DNA of 49,538 nt from CAWUIO01 sp963922455 (GCA_963922455.1 CAWUIO010000045.1:1-49538), one strand, 5' to 3'; shown: positions 17,903 through 27,756, counted from the stretch's first letter. Notes: generated by a model not told the origin, from the sequence alone. Numbers and translations are program-made.

Positions 17903-19018
17903 ATGAAAAAGATCTCGTATAGTCGATTTATTTGGCTACTTGTAGTAGCCGTTCTTGGTGCCTGCAGTGATGATAACGATCCGGCTACCCCTACCTTAAG
18001 CGTTCCGGCTACTTACGAAAGTGCCAACTTCGATGCCAATGTCACAGCCGAGCGTACGGTACGAACCGAACTTGCTCAATTACGCACCGACCTCAATGCC
18101 ATAGAGGCAGCCGCCATCGACAGTATTTTTTCGAATGGCCCCATTACTTTTCCGAGTAATCTCCAAGCAGTGACCTTGGGTACTTATGCTAGCCGGGTGA
18201 GTGCTTGGCTTACTGAGGTACGCAATGCCGCCAATTCAGGACTCCCTTTTGACTTAGAGAATGCCCCTTCTGGCGAAGGCGGAATCCTAGGTACCCGTCT
18301 CTTAGACGAAAATGGCATGGAGTACGAACAACTTATAGATAAAGGCCTACAAGGAGCTGCTTTGTATAATCACGCCTTGACGGTAATTAACAATGCTACC
18401 CTGAGCGCCAACGATATCGACAAGCTGGTAGAAATTTTTGGGGCCCACCCCACATTCCCCGGGGATGATTCGGACCCTAACTTCCCCGATGATTTTGCGG
18501 CCGAATATGCCGAGCGCCGCTCCAACAATACGGCAGGTACTGGATTATACTATGACATCCGAAACAATTTGATCATTGCCAAAGCGGCTTTGGAAGAAGG
18601 CAGTACTTTCCAAACCGTGACCGACTCTGTTTTGAATGAGTTTAAGTTAAACTGGGAAAAAAGCAACTTTGCCACCGTAATCTATTACTGTAATGATGCT
18701 CAAAGTAAATTGGCAAGTGCGGCTCAGGAGGCCGATTCGGTAGCCCAAAGAACCTTATTAGGCAATGCCTTGCACTCGTACAGTGAGGCTGTTGGTTTTA
18801 CGTTTGGCTGGCTGGAACTTAGTGATAAGCAAATCACCGATACCCAAATCTTGGACATCCTAGCCTTTTTACTGGTAGATCCGGATGCCGCTCCAGATTC
18901 CTATCAATTCACAAACGACGCAAGCTTATTGACTAACTTTGACAGTGCCATTGACTTGATCCAGAGTGTTTATGGCTTCAGCGAAGCCGAAGTAAATGGC
19001 TTCTTTGTCAATAACTAG
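17903..19018 (+). CDS. DUF4856 lipoprotein
   Basis: 371 residues. It is a lipoprotein by its lipobox (VLGAC, Cys21) followed by the acidic linker SDDNDP. The rest matches the DUF4856 family: a helical periplasmic or outer-membrane protein of Bacteroidota that usually sits beside imelysin-like genes, as here. Recognisable blocks include YESANFDANVTAERTVRTEL near the start and ALHSYSEAVGFTFGW. Its molecular function is unproven; the neighbourhood indicates iron or another metal. It is the first gene of a rightward run with imelysin, HTTM and TonB receptor genes, behind the candidate promoter and palindrome. Confidence 0.9.
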   Translation: MKKISYSRFIWLLVVAVLGACSDDNDPATPTLSVPATYESANFDANVTAERTVRTELAQLRTDLNAIEAAAIDSIFSNGPITFPSNLQAVTLGTYASRVSAWLTEVRNAANSGLPFDLENAPSGEGGILGTRLLDENGMEYEQLIDKGLQGAALYNHALTVINNATLSANDIDKLVEIFGAHPTFPGDDSDPNFPDDFAAEYAERRSNNTAGTGLYYDIRNNLIIAKAALEEGSTFQTVTDSVLNEFKLNWEKSNFATVIYYCNDAQSKLASAAQEADSVAQRTLLGNALHSYSEAVGFTFGWLELSDKQITDTQILDILAFLLVDPDAAPDSYQFTNDASLLTNFDSAIDLIQSVYGFSEAEVNGFFVNN

Positions 19019-19159
19019 TTTGTTACGAATATAAAGTCTTTAAATAAATAAAGAACGAGAGTAAAAAACTGGATAAGACTTCAAACAAATCATTTACACA
19101 AGTCATATTTTAATTGTTTACTCTCTTCTTTCAATTTCACATACAAGCGCAATCTCCCC

Positions 19160-20260
19160 ATGAAAACATCCGTATCACTCTTTGTTTTATTGAGCATTTG
19201 CTTGGTTTTGGGTTCTTGTTCTGATTCTGGCAGCGGACAGGACCCTAGCGATACGTTCAACCAAGGCGAAATGCTGGAAAACATGGCTGATAATCTTATT
19301 GTGCCCGGTTTTCAAAGCTTAGAAACCCAAGTAGGCTTACTAGACCAATCCTTGGATGCCTTCGTACAAAGCCCTAGTACCAACACCTTAGATGCTGCCC
19401 AAAGCCAATGGGAAAGCGCTTTTATGACTTGGCAATCGGCAAACTCCTATAATTTTGGCCCGGGTGACCGTAGTTTAGGAACCTTGGAGGTTTTATTGGG
19501 CACCTTTCCGGTCAATACCGCTAATATTGAGGCAAACATTACCGACCCTAGTTTTGATTTGAACAGCAGCTTTGCCCTGGATATCCGCGGGTTTTTGGCT
19601 ATTGAGTATTTACTTTTTGGTACCAGCGATGATGCGGCGGTCGTAACTCAATTTACAAACTCGGCCGCTCGGGGTACGTATTTGCAAACGCTTTCAGAAA
19701 ACCTGGTAAGTACCGTCCAGGATGTAAACACCGAATGGGCTACCTTCTCGAGCTCCTTTGTGAGCCAAACTGGTACCGACGTGGGTAGCTCTACCACCAT
19801 CCTCTTTAATAATTTTGCCTCAGGTTTTGAAAGTTTAAAAAATTTCAAAGTGGGGCTACCCGCCGGAAAACGCCCCGGACAAACCCAAGCCGAACCGGAG
19901 CAAGTAGAAGCTTTGTATAGTGCTAAATCTCTTGAAGCCATTGAAGCACATTTGAATACCATTGAAAACATTTGGCGAGGCCGATCTAGTAGCGGTCAGG
20001 ATGGTCTTGGCTTTGTAGAATATCTCAATTCGGTGGAGGGAGGCCCCGCCTTGGTGAGTGCTACCGAGGCCCAATTGACGGCCGCAAGAGCTGCTTTAAG
20101 TGCCGTTCCAGATTTGTCCCTTTCGCAAAATATTAGCCAAAATATTACCGCGGTTGAGACACTCCATACCGAACTACAAAAACTCACCCGTTTTTTCAAA
20201 AGCGATATGGCTTCTCTGCTAGGCCTGAGTATCACCTTTAATAGCGGCGACGGAGATTAA
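19160..20260 (+). CDS. Imelysin-like lipoprotein with altered GxHxxE motif
   Basis: 366 residues with a lipobox (LVLGSC, Cys20). It belongs to the imelysin/iron-regulated protein A (peptidase M75) family: two four-helix-bundle domains linked to iron uptake. Blocks such as SQWESAFMTWQSANSYNFGPG and DIRGFLAIEYLLFG are characteristic. The signature GxHxxE motif reads G-F-L-A-I-E here, so the His is replaced by Leu, while LNTIENIWRG in the second half is intact. The family is thought to bind a metal or ferrous ligand at the periplasmic face, and loss of the His may change that. It lies 142 bp after DUF4856 and 20 bp before HTTM, so it is part of the same operon. Confidence 0.92.
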   Translation: MKTSVSLFVLLSICLVLGSCSDSGSGQDPSDTFNQGEMLENMADNLIVPGFQSLETQVGLLDQSLDAFVQSPSTNTLDAAQSQWESAFMTWQSANSYNFGPGDRSLGTLEVLLGTFPVNTANIEANITDPSFDLNSSFALDIRGFLAIEYLLFGTSDDAAVVTQFTNSAARGTYLQTLSENLVSTVQDVNTEWATFSSSFVSQTGTDVGSSTTILFNNFASGFESLKNFKVGLPAGKRPGQTQAEPEQVEALYSAKSLEAIEAHLNTIENIWRGRSSSGQDGLGFVEYLNSVEGGPALVSATEAQLTAARAALSAVPDLSLSQNISQNITAVETLHTELQKLTRFFKSDMASLLGLSITFNSGDGD

Positions 20261-20279
20261 TTCTCCCTTAATTATCACT

Positions 20280-21659
20280 ATGCTACCCAATCCGGCTTCT
20301 CAGATGCCTATCCAATCCTGGAAATCTTATTTTGAGGAGCCGGTTTCTATTGCGGGCCTCGTTACGTTTCGGATCTTATTTGGCCTGACCATGGTATTTA
20401 GCACGCTTCGCTTTATGGCTTTGGGTTGGATCGAGAATCAATACACTCAGCCGATCGTGCATTTTAGCTATTATGGTTTTGACTGGGTTAAACCCTTACA
20501 AGTAGAAGGGATGTATCTGGTGTTTGGCTTGATGGCCCTGGCCTCACTTCTGATTATTTTAGGAGCTTATTACCGCCTAGCTAGTAGTGTCTTTTTTATC
20601 CTCTTTACCTACGTAGAACTCCTCGACAAGACCTATTATCTCAACCATTACTACTTTGTTAGCTTAGTTAGTTTTATGCTGGTCTGGGTTCCGGCCCATC
20701 GGGCTTATTCCTGGGATGTCTGGCGCCAACCAAAACTACAGCTCAGTCATATCCCACGTTGGATGCTCGGGGTTTTCCGACTGCAGCTGGCCATTGTCTA
20801 TATCTACGCTGGTATGGCCAAGATAAGCTACGATTGGCTGGTGCTGGCTTTGCCCCTCAAAATATGGTTACCTGCTAAGGCCAACCTCCCTTGGATTGGT
20901 TTTATTTTCCGCTATAAAATGACCTCCTATCTTTTTAGCTGGGGCGGGATGTTGTATGATCTTTTCATTCCTTTTTTGCTACTTTACCGCCCAACCCGGG
21001 TTTGGGCGTATCTGGCCGTGATCGGCTTTCACACCATGACCGGGCTCTTGTTTCAGATAGGGGTTTTTCCTTTGGTGATGATCATGTTGAGTTTAGTTTT
21101 TTTCCCTACGAAGCTGCACCAACAGGTCTTAGACTATGTAGGAAAGGGCCTAAGAGCTGAGCCGAGCACTCCTCGCCCAAGAAGGTCTTTTTCCAATCGC
21201 ATGCTCCCAGGTTTTTTCCTGGTCTTTATTTTCATCCAGCTACTATTTCCTTGGCGCTACGTCTTGTATCCGGGCAATTTTTTCTGGACGGAGGAAGCGT
21301 ATCGCTTTTCTTGGCGGGTTATGTTGATGGAAAAGGCGGGTACTGCCACTTTTTATGTCAAAGATACCTGCACGGGCCGTGAGGGAGTGGTAGTCAATTC
21401 GGAGTTTCTCAATGCCCATCAGGAAAAACAGATGGCGATGCAGCCCGATATGATCCTCCAATTTGCCCATTTTCTGGGAGAACATTATGCCCAGCAAGGA
21501 CTTTGTGCGCCCGAAGTGCGCGCCGAAGTCTACGTTACCCTCAACGGAAGGCCCAGTGAGCTCTTGATAGATCCTCGGGTAAATCTCACGCAAAAATCCC
21601 ACGGTTGGGCCCATAAAGATTGGATTCTCCCCCACTCCCAACTGCCCAGTTTTTTTTAG
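20280..21659 (+). CDS. HTTM-domain membrane protein (vitamin K gamma-carboxylase-like)
   Basis: 459 residues with several transmembrane helices in the first 300 (for example VTFRILFGLTMVFSTLRF and LQLAIVYIYAGMAKISYDWL), then a soluble C-terminal third. The N-terminal half matches the HTTM (horizontally transferred transmembrane) domain found in vitamin-K-dependent gamma-carboxylase homologues. Whether bacterial members carboxylate anything is unknown. In Bacteroidota it recurs between imelysin and TonB receptor genes, which suggests a part in the same metal-related pathway, perhaps modifying a partner. The start is ATG 20280; a Met at 20304 is an alternative. It begins 20 bp after imelysin. 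Confidence 0.9.
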   Translation: MLPNPASQMPIQSWKSYFEEPVSIAGLVTFRILFGLTMVFSTLRFMALGWIENQYTQPIVHFSYYGFDWVKPLQVEGMYLVFGLMALASLLIILGAYYRLASSVFFILFTYVELLDKTYYLNHYYFVSLVSFMLVWVPAHRAYSWDVWRQPKLQLSHIPRWMLGVFRLQLAIVYIYAGMAKISYDWLVLALPLKIWLPAKANLPWIGFIFRYKMTSYLFSWGGMLYDLFIPFLLLYRPTRVWAYLAVIGFHTMTGLLFQIGVFPLVMIMLSLVFFPTKLHQQVLDYVGKGLRAEPSTPRPRRSFSNRMLPGFFLVFIFIQLLFPWRYVLYPGNFFWTEEAYRFSWRVMLMEKAGTATFYVKDTCTGREGVVVNSEFLNAHQEKQMAMQPDMILQFAHFLGEHYAQQGLCAPEVRAEVYVTLNGRPSELLIDPRVNLTQKSHGWAHKDWILPHSQLPSFF

Positions 21660-21754
21660 TGAAAACCCGCTTCATGGGTTGTCCTTCGAGAGAAAAGGAC
21701 GTAAATTTACGATGTGTTTATTTTGACTAAGTATAAATAAAAATTATTTATCTC

Positions 21755-24205
21755 GTGCGACCTTTCCTCTCCCTCTTGCTCATAAGCCTGCTCCCCAGCT
21801 TTCTTTTGGCCCAAAATGCCCGCCTCAGTGGCCTCATTCGTTCTTCTGAGAGTCAGGAAGGGATTCCCGGAGCACGCGTAATTATCGAGGGAGGGCGTCA
21901 GTTTAGCTCGAGTGATGCCCAGGGGTATTTTGAAATTAATGATTTGGCCCAGGGCTCTTACACCATTTCCATATTTGCCTATGGCTTCCGTACGCAGCAG
22001 CTCAAACAAAAAATCAAACCTGGGGCTAATACGCTCCATGTAAATTTAGCCCCGCTGCAAGATACCTTACAAGCCATCTCGGTAGAAGCTGCCAACACGG
22101 GTACCTTAGGGGGGGTAGGCCGGCTCAATAGTGTGGAAGGTTTTGGCATTTACGAAGCTAAAAAAACCGAGGTTATCCTCCTGGATGAGATCACCGCCAA
22201 TAAATCGACCAACAACCCCCGTCAAATTTTTGCCAAAGTACCCGGGCTCAATATCTGGGAAAGCGACTGTGCTGGCCTCCAACTGGACATCGCCGCCCGG
22301 GGCCTAGGCCCCAGCCGTACCTCCAATTTTAATACCCGACAAAACGGCTACGATATGAGTGCCGATGCTTTGGGATACCCAGAAAGTTACTACACCCCGC
22401 CGATGCAAGCGGTAGAACGGATTGAGATCGTCCGGGGCGCAGCTTCCCTTCAATACGGAACTCAGTTTGGCGGGATGCTGAACTTCGTACTCAAAGATGC
22501 CCCCGAAGACAAACCCTTAGAGTTTCGTACGGAGTTGACCTATGGCTCATTTGGTTTTCTAAACTCCTTTAATAGCGTAGGCGGTACCCTAGGTAAGTTT
22601 TCCTACTACGCCTTTTACCAGTACAAAGAAGGCAACTGCTGGCGACATAATTCCGGCTTTGACCTACACAATGGCTATATGCGATTGGGTTATGAAATTA
22701 GCCCTCGCTTACGACTTACTCTTGATTACACCGGGATGAATTACGTAAGCCAACAACCTGGCGGCTTAACCGACCAAGAATTTCGCAACGGAAATCCCCG
22801 AGAATCCAAACGTCAACGCAATTGGTTTCGGGTAGATTGGAATCTCTTCTCCCTGAATTTGGACTACCATATCAGCGATCGCACGCAGTTGAACATGCGT
22901 AATTTCGGACTTCTTTCCGGGCGAGATGCCCTAGGTAACCTGGAACGCATCGACCGCATCGATCTATTGGGCAATCGTACCCTCATTGAAGACGATTACC
23001 GAAATTTTGGCAATGAAACCCGGCTCCTCCACCGCTACAACATCAAAGGGCAGCCTCAAGTCTTACTACTCGGTTTTCGCTATTACCGCGGCTTTACGGC
23101 CAAGCGCCAGGGAGATGCCAATGACGGTTTTGGGGCCGACTTTGAATTTCTCAATCCCGACAACTTGGAAGTCTCCGATTATGACTTCCCCAGCCGCAAC
23201 TATGCCTTCTTTGCTGAGCACATTTTTAACCTCAGTGAAAAATTTAGCATTACCCCAGGTTTTCGGGTAGAACATATCCGTACCAAATCTGAAGGGTTTT
23301 ACAACCAGATCGTGCGTAACCGGGCGGGGGAAATTATTGTCTCCAATCAAGTTCCCGAAGAAACCGATGTCAAGCGTAGCTTTCCACTCTTCGGGCTGGG
23401 CCTTAGCTACAAACTAGACTCCGATATCGAGTTTTACGCCAATTTCTCCGAAAACTATCGTTCGGTCACCTTCAGCAGTCTTCGGGTAGAAAACAGCAAC
23501 TTCCAGTTGGATAGTACCATCCGGGATGAAGAAGGATACAACTTAGACCTAGGAGCCCGTGGCATGTACAAAGGCCTCCTCAACTTTGATGTCAGCCTTT
23601 TTTATCTTCGCTATAATGACCGCATCGGTTTTATCAACCTAGAAAACCAACCTCCCCTCTTTCTCGACCAACGTTCGCAAACCAATGTCGGTGACTCCGA
23701 GCACTACGGCCTTGAGGCCTTTGCCGAGTTAGACTTATGGAAATGGTTCATCAGCGATGTTTCCGACCGTTCGCTTTCCTTATTTACCAATTTTTCTTGG
23801 ATTGATGCCCGCTACCTCAATAATTCCAGCCGGGCGGCCGAAGGGGATATTGATGGCAATCGGGTGGAGTATGTGCCCAGCATTATGCTCCGCTCCGGCT
23901 TGAGCTTTCGGTATAAAAATCTACAGGCTACTTATCTCATTTCCTACCTTAGTGAGCAATACACCGATGCCACCAATGCGGGCGATGTGCCAGTGGCCGG
24001 AGCGGTGAGTGGTACCGTACCGAGCTACCACGTCATGGATTTCTCCATGCGCTACCGATGGAAATTTATGGAATTTGAAGGGGGGGTAAATAACCTCACC
24101 GATGAAATTTACTTTACCCGGAGGGCCGAAAGTTATCCTGGGCCCGGAATCATCCCAGCGGCCGGACGCAGCTTTTACCTTACCTTAAAAGCGGTTTTAA
24201 ACTAG
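21755..24205 (+). CDS. TonB-dependent receptor of the imelysin cluster
   Basis: 816 residues starting at a GTG (21755), which gives a good signal peptide (MRPFLSLLLISLLPSFLLAQ). Residues 22-105 form a CarboxypepD_reg-like domain (LSGLIRSSESQEGIPGARV). A FecA-type plug follows (about 125-245, with AARGLGPSRTSNFNTRQNG and EIVRGAASLQYGTQFGGML) and then a 22-strand-type barrel ending FYLTLKAVLN. FecA-like receptors import ferric chelates or other metal complexes, which agrees with the upstream imelysin gene. It is last in the run, 95 bp after HTTM. A small hairpin GTCCTT/AAGGAC lies in that gap without a T-run. Copy 6 of the element starts 58 nt after the stop. Confidence 0.94.
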   Translation: MRPFLSLLLISLLPSFLLAQNARLSGLIRSSESQEGIPGARVIIEGGRQFSSSDAQGYFEINDLAQGSYTISIFAYGFRTQQLKQKIKPGANTLHVNLAPLQDTLQAISVEAANTGTLGGVGRLNSVEGFGIYEAKKTEVILLDEITANKSTNNPRQIFAKVPGLNIWESDCAGLQLDIAARGLGPSRTSNFNTRQNGYDMSADALGYPESYYTPPMQAVERIEIVRGAASLQYGTQFGGMLNFVLKDAPEDKPLEFRTELTYGSFGFLNSFNSVGGTLGKFSYYAFYQYKEGNCWRHNSGFDLHNGYMRLGYEISPRLRLTLDYTGMNYVSQQPGGLTDQEFRNGNPRESKRQRNWFRVDWNLFSLNLDYHISDRTQLNMRNFGLLSGRDALGNLERIDRIDLLGNRTLIEDDYRNFGNETRLLHRYNIKGQPQVLLLGFRYYRGFTAKRQGDANDGFGADFEFLNPDNLEVSDYDFPSRNYAFFAEHIFNLSEKFSITPGFRVEHIRTKSEGFYNQIVRNRAGEIIVSNQVPEETDVKRSFPLFGLGLSYKLDSDIEFYANFSENYRSVTFSSLRVENSNFQLDSTIRDEEGYNLDLGARGMYKGLLNFDVSLFYLRYNDRIGFINLENQPPLFLDQRSQTNVGDSEHYGLEAFAELDLWKWFISDVSDRSLSLFTNFSWIDARYLNNSSRAAEGDIDGNRVEYVPSIMLRSGLSFRYKNLQATYLISYLSEQYTDATNAGDVPVAGAVSGTVPSYHVMDFSMRYRWKFMEFEGGVNNLTDEIYFTRRAESYPGPGIIPAAGRSFYLTLKAVLN

Positions 24206-24262
24206 ACCGCTGGCTCATTTTTCTGCATTCTTACTTAAAAAAGCTCTGCCAGATATAGTCTA

Positions 24263-24390
24263 GGGGCTTCCCCGCGCTATGTACTTAGGGCACCCATAGT
24301 TTTTATCTGCCAACGCGGGTCGGGCTCTCGCTACTCGCCGGCCCCCGCGCAAACCAGCGGCGGGCTCAAACATGCGCTCCATCCCTAAGC
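24263..24390 (-). repeat. Dispersed hairpin element, copy 6
   Basis: A full reverse copy after the receptor gene. Stem CCCGCGT/GCGCGGG (last pair a T-G wobble), loop 35 nt. Together with copy 7 it flanks about 360 bp in inverted orientation, with the GGGGCTT ends outermost. Confidence 0.87.
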
Positions 24391-24750
24391 TTCCTACACC
24401 AATTATTACGTGAAAAACCAGGAATTTTAAATTTTACTTAAACTTCAGACTACTAATACATGGATAGCTTTAGCCCGATTTTTTGAAGAAATAGCTAGTG
24501 CCTTAATCAGTCTTTTGGTATCAGAAAAACGAAAACTGTTCGTTGTGCCGGAACTTTTTTAGAGCAGATTTGGGAAAAACATCTGGGATCTCCGGTTCAG
24601 GGCAGTCTTTGGGAGTATATTCCAGACAAATCCCTCCCCAAGGCCTCAGGCTTTTTCTGGAATGAGGAGATGTTTTTGATTAAAAAAGTCCTTTGTGAGT
24701 GCCTGTAATACGTCTAATATGAGCACATTTTTGACCCTTTATTTACGGCT
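24391..24750. other. Interval between two inverted element copies, with a possible decayed gene
   Basis: No complete gene is visible. One frame is open from about 24499 to a TAA at 24706-24708 (about 69 codons, no plausible start) and reads like protein (GTFLEQIWEKHLGSPVQG, SGFFWNEEMFLIKKV). It may be the remnant of a truncated gene; I cannot name the family. Confidence 0.35.
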
Positions 24751-24879
24751 GGCTTAGGGATAGAGCGGCCTGTCTGAGCCCGAAAGGGCCTGGCGGGCGG
24801 CAGGCGAGTAGCGAAAGCCCGGCCCGCGCCGGTATAAATTTTCAAGCGAATTCATCCTTCCTTGGCGCGGGCAAGCCCC
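24751..24879 (+). repeat. Dispersed hairpin element, copy 7
   Basis: A full forward copy. Stem CCCGCGC/GCGCGGG, loop 35 nt. It is inverted relative to copy 6. Confidence 0.87.
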
Positions 24880-25308
24880 TTCTCCTTTTATTTTACTGGC
24901 TAAGTCGGTAAACTTTTTCTGTAATTACCCCTCATCGAGCCTCAGATTAAGCGCCGCGGTCCTGGTATCTAGCTCCGTCGAGAGTGCCCTCTCGTTTAGC
25001 CTATAAAACTCCTCCCTTGCCTGATACCCAGAAGGAGAGTATGAAAAAAGGCCCTGTGTTTTACCCAAGATTTTTGCCAGAAGAGGCTCCTTTACTCATG
25101 ACTTAGGGCCAAGCGCTTGGACACGCTGGCTAAAAAGAAACGCCTGCCAAAGCCCATACATATTCTCATTTCTCCTAAGTCTTGCAGATAATCATTTGCT
25201 TTCAATTGATTTGTTACCAAGGATGATTATATTTTCAAGGCCTACGAAAAGGAAAATGTATTTTGCCTTTTTTATACGTTTTTAAACAGTATCATCCTAT
25301 ATACTAAC
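24880..25308. other. Gene-free interval upstream of the S10 peptidase
   Basis: I see no supportable gene in these 430 bases. A 21-codon ORF (ATG near 25040) is probably chance. The S10 peptidase promoter should lie in the AT-rich last 120 bases, where TATATTTT and TACGTTTT are possible -7 boxes. Confidence 0.4.
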
Positions 25309-26826
25309 ATGTTTACACTCTACAAAAAATATAGCTATGCCGTGATTCTGTGGCTGACTTGCATTTCCTATGTAGCCGGCCAGGAAACCAAAGCCCCCGC
25401 TAAACCTCTACCTGAGCCAGAATCATTTGTTACCAGTCACGAAATACGTAGCGGTGGCAAAACCATTAGCTATACAGCGATTGCCTCAGAAACCTATTTG
25501 AAGGATAAGTCCGGCGAAGCGCTTGCCTCTATATGGTCTGTAGCCTATGTTCAAAAAGGAATTCAAGACTCCCGGACCCGCCCCGTGACTTTTGTCTTTA
25601 ATGGAGGTCCGGGATCTGCATCCATGTGGCTCCATATGGGCATGTTTGGCCCTCAAGTAGTTAAAGTCGATAGCGATGCCAAAGAAGATGACGGAGCGGC
25701 CCCTTATAACTTGGTACAAAACAACCAGTCCTTGTTTGATTTAACTGATTTTGTATTTATTGACCCTGTCGGCACCGGATATAGCCAGGTGATTGGCAAA
25801 GGTAAGGTGGAAGATTATTGGGGCCTGAACGAAGATGCGAGATCAATAGCTAGCTTTATCAGGCAATGGACCACTGAGAATAACCGTTGGTTTTCTCCAA
25901 AGTATATTGCCGGGGAAAGTTTTGGAACAACGAGAGCTGTTGCCGTAGCCAATACCTTGGAAGGAGGCGGACAAAATATGGCTTTAAATGGTCTGATTTT
26001 AATTTCTCAAGCTCTAGATTATGCTGGATCTACGTCTGTGCATGACAACATTACGTCTTACCTTACTTACCTACCCAGTATGGCCGCTACGGCTTGGTAT
26101 CATAAAAAAGCTGGTCCAGGAAAAACCCTGGAAGCATTTGTGGAGGAATGTAGAGATTTTACATACAACACCTATGCTCCCGTACTTTATAAAGGCTCAT
26201 TTGTAAAGGAGGAGGAAAAAAATGAAGTAGCGGAGAGGATGAGTTATTTTACTGGCTTAAGCAAGCAATATATTTTAAAGTCAAACCTGAGGGTCCTCAT
26301 GCCTAGATTTCAAAAAGAACTTCTGGCCGATCAGGGCTTAGCCCTTGGCAGGTTAGATGGGCGTTTTATGGGCCATGAAGTAGATAAACTATCCGATGGC
26401 CCCCACCTTGGTGACCCCTCCAGTTATCAAATTTCGGCGGCATATACTGCCGCCTTAAATTACTATTTTGCTTCCCAACTTCTTGTGAAAATGGACCGGC
26501 CTTACAAAACCTCCAATAGCCAAATCTATACTATTTGGAATTGGAGGCCTGTGCCTAAAGGAGAAGGATGGGAACCAGCACCCGTCAATGTGGCTCGCAA
26601 ATTGGCCGAGACCATGAGAAGAAACACAGATATGAAAGTGATGGTAGCTAGCGGTTACTATGACTTGATTTGTCCTTTTTTTGATGCAGAGTATACTTTT
26701 TCCCGCAATGGAATACAAAGAGACCGCATTACGATGACCTATTACGAAGCAGGCCATATGATGTATACCCACGAAGCCGATTTTATACAACTGTCCCAGG
26801 ATATTCGAGCATTTTTATCTAAATAG
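25309..26826 (+). CDS. Secreted S10-family serine carboxypeptidase
   Basis: 505 residues with a signal peptide (residues 1-24, ending ...SYVAGQ). The serine carboxypeptidase fold shows the oxyanion-hole motif FNGGPGSASMW at about 97-107. The complete triad is Ser204 (GESFGT), Asp452 (SGYYDLICP) and His483 (YEAGHMMY). Members remove C-terminal amino acids from peptides, usually at acidic pH. Here it probably acts in the periplasm or medium on scavenged peptides. It has no operon partner and is isolated between a gene-poor region and a decayed gene. Confidence 0.94.
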   Translation: MFTLYKKYSYAVILWLTCISYVAGQETKAPAKPLPEPESFVTSHEIRSGGKTISYTAIASETYLKDKSGEALASIWSVAYVQKGIQDSRTRPVTFVFNGGPGSASMWLHMGMFGPQVVKVDSDAKEDDGAAPYNLVQNNQSLFDLTDFVFIDPVGTGYSQVIGKGKVEDYWGLNEDARSIASFIRQWTTENNRWFSPKYIAGESFGTTRAVAVANTLEGGGQNMALNGLILISQALDYAGSTSVHDNITSYLTYLPSMAATAWYHKKAGPGKTLEAFVEECRDFTYNTYAPVLYKGSFVKEEEKNEVAERMSYFTGLSKQYILKSNLRVLMPRFQKELLADQGLALGRLDGRFMGHEVDKLSDGPHLGDPSSYQISAAYTAALNYYFASQLLVKMDRPYKTSNSQIYTIWNWRPVPKGEGWEPAPVNVARKLAETMRRNTDMKVMVASGYYDLICPFFDAEYTFSRNGIQRDRITMTYYEAGHMMYTHEADFIQLSQDIRAFLSK

Positions 26827-26878
26827 TGCCTGTATTTGAGGCTAGGCTTAGCGCTGCAAGGGGGGCAGCCAAGACAAA

Positions 26879-27150
26879 ATGGAGAACCAAATCATCACGG
26901 AAAATAAAATGGCCTTAAAAAAGAATTCGGATATTAAGGAAATCTGTTAAAGACTCAAGGAAGAAATGATGCACTATATTACGCCAGGTGAGACATCTTA
27001 CCCAAAAAAGATGTTGAAACCTGCTTAAGCTTATTATCTGACTATATGGAAGAAACTGCTTCCAAGGAGGTAGGCAGGAAAATAGTTGAAAAAACCGTTC
27101 TCGCTCTGAATTATTAGAATAAATAGTGTGATCATGAACTAATAGAAACC
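26879..27150 (+). pseudogene. Decayed small immunity-like gene
   Basis: An ATG at 26879 opens a frame that meets a stop at 26948, continues in frame as RLKEEMMHYITPGETS, then needs a frame change near the A-run at about 27002. It goes on as DVETCLSLLSDYMEETASKE, GRKIVEKTVLALN, stop, and after another stop CDHELIET. The ordered blocks (LALN, then KCDHELIET) recall a common small Bacteroidota protein that I associate from memory with immunity-like genes; I cannot name it. Two in-frame stops and a frameshift mean it cannot encode the full protein. Confidence 0.45.
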
Positions 27151-27351
27151 GGAGCCCCTCCCTCTGTTAGCTTTCCTAAAAGCTGTATTATTTAGCTCGA
27201 GAGGTATACTAGGAAAGCTTAATCCAAGGATATCTGTAAAGAAAAATAGTAAAAAAAGAGGAAACCTACAAGTGAGCGGATTAGCCAAAAAACACGCTAA
27301 ACCCTACTTTAAGTCCGTCGTTAGTGCTTGTACACTACATTCCTATCACAG

Positions 27352-27756
27352 ATGGAAACACTACACAAAACCCGTTTTTTCTCGGTTAAATTTCTTGAAT
27401 CGGAGAGCATTATCATTTCTACTTGGCTCCCAGAAACTGAAAGTATGAACGAGGCCGAAATGTACCAAGAAGTGGAAAAAGTATCCGAGTTGATTAGGTT
27501 AAAAAAGCCCAAATATTATCTCGCCAACGACCGTGATAATAAGTATACCTACAAAATAGATGAGCAAACTTGGGTGGCCCAAACCTTAAAGAAGGCTTGT
27601 TTTGAAGTAAAAGTCAAAAAATTTGCCTCGATCCTACCCGAAGATTTCATTGCCGAATTGTCTACCGAACAAACCGTTGAGGAAGCCAACTTAAAACAAA
27701 ATCACTTTCAATATTTTGATTCCGAAGCGGATGCGATAGCTTGGTTTTCAGCATAA
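27352..27756 (+). CDS. Small conserved protein, possibly SpoIIAA/STAS-like
   Basis: 134 residues from ATG 27352; a TTG at 27328 would add eight residues without character. The layout alternates strands and helices: FFSVKFLESESIIISTWL, then YYLANDRDNKYTY, then WVAQTLKKACFEVKVKKFASILPEDF. It ends with YFDSEADAIAWF, a C-terminal block common in Bacteroidota SpoIIAA/STAS-like proteins that take part in small regulatory or lipid-binding roles. The assignment rests on that fold impression only. No signal peptide. It follows the decayed gene and stands alone. Confidence 0.7.
   Translation: METLHKTRFFSVKFLESESIIISTWLPETESMNEAEMYQEVEKVSELIRLKKPKYYLANDRDNKYTYKIDEQTWVAQTLKKACFEVKVKKFASILPEDFIAELSTEQTVEEANLKQNHFQYFDSEADAIAWFSA

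Noticed and set aside
21660..21754. Hairpin GTCCTT/AAGGAC between HTTM and receptor genes as a terminator
   Set aside because: There is no T-run after the stem, and the stem is only six pairs.
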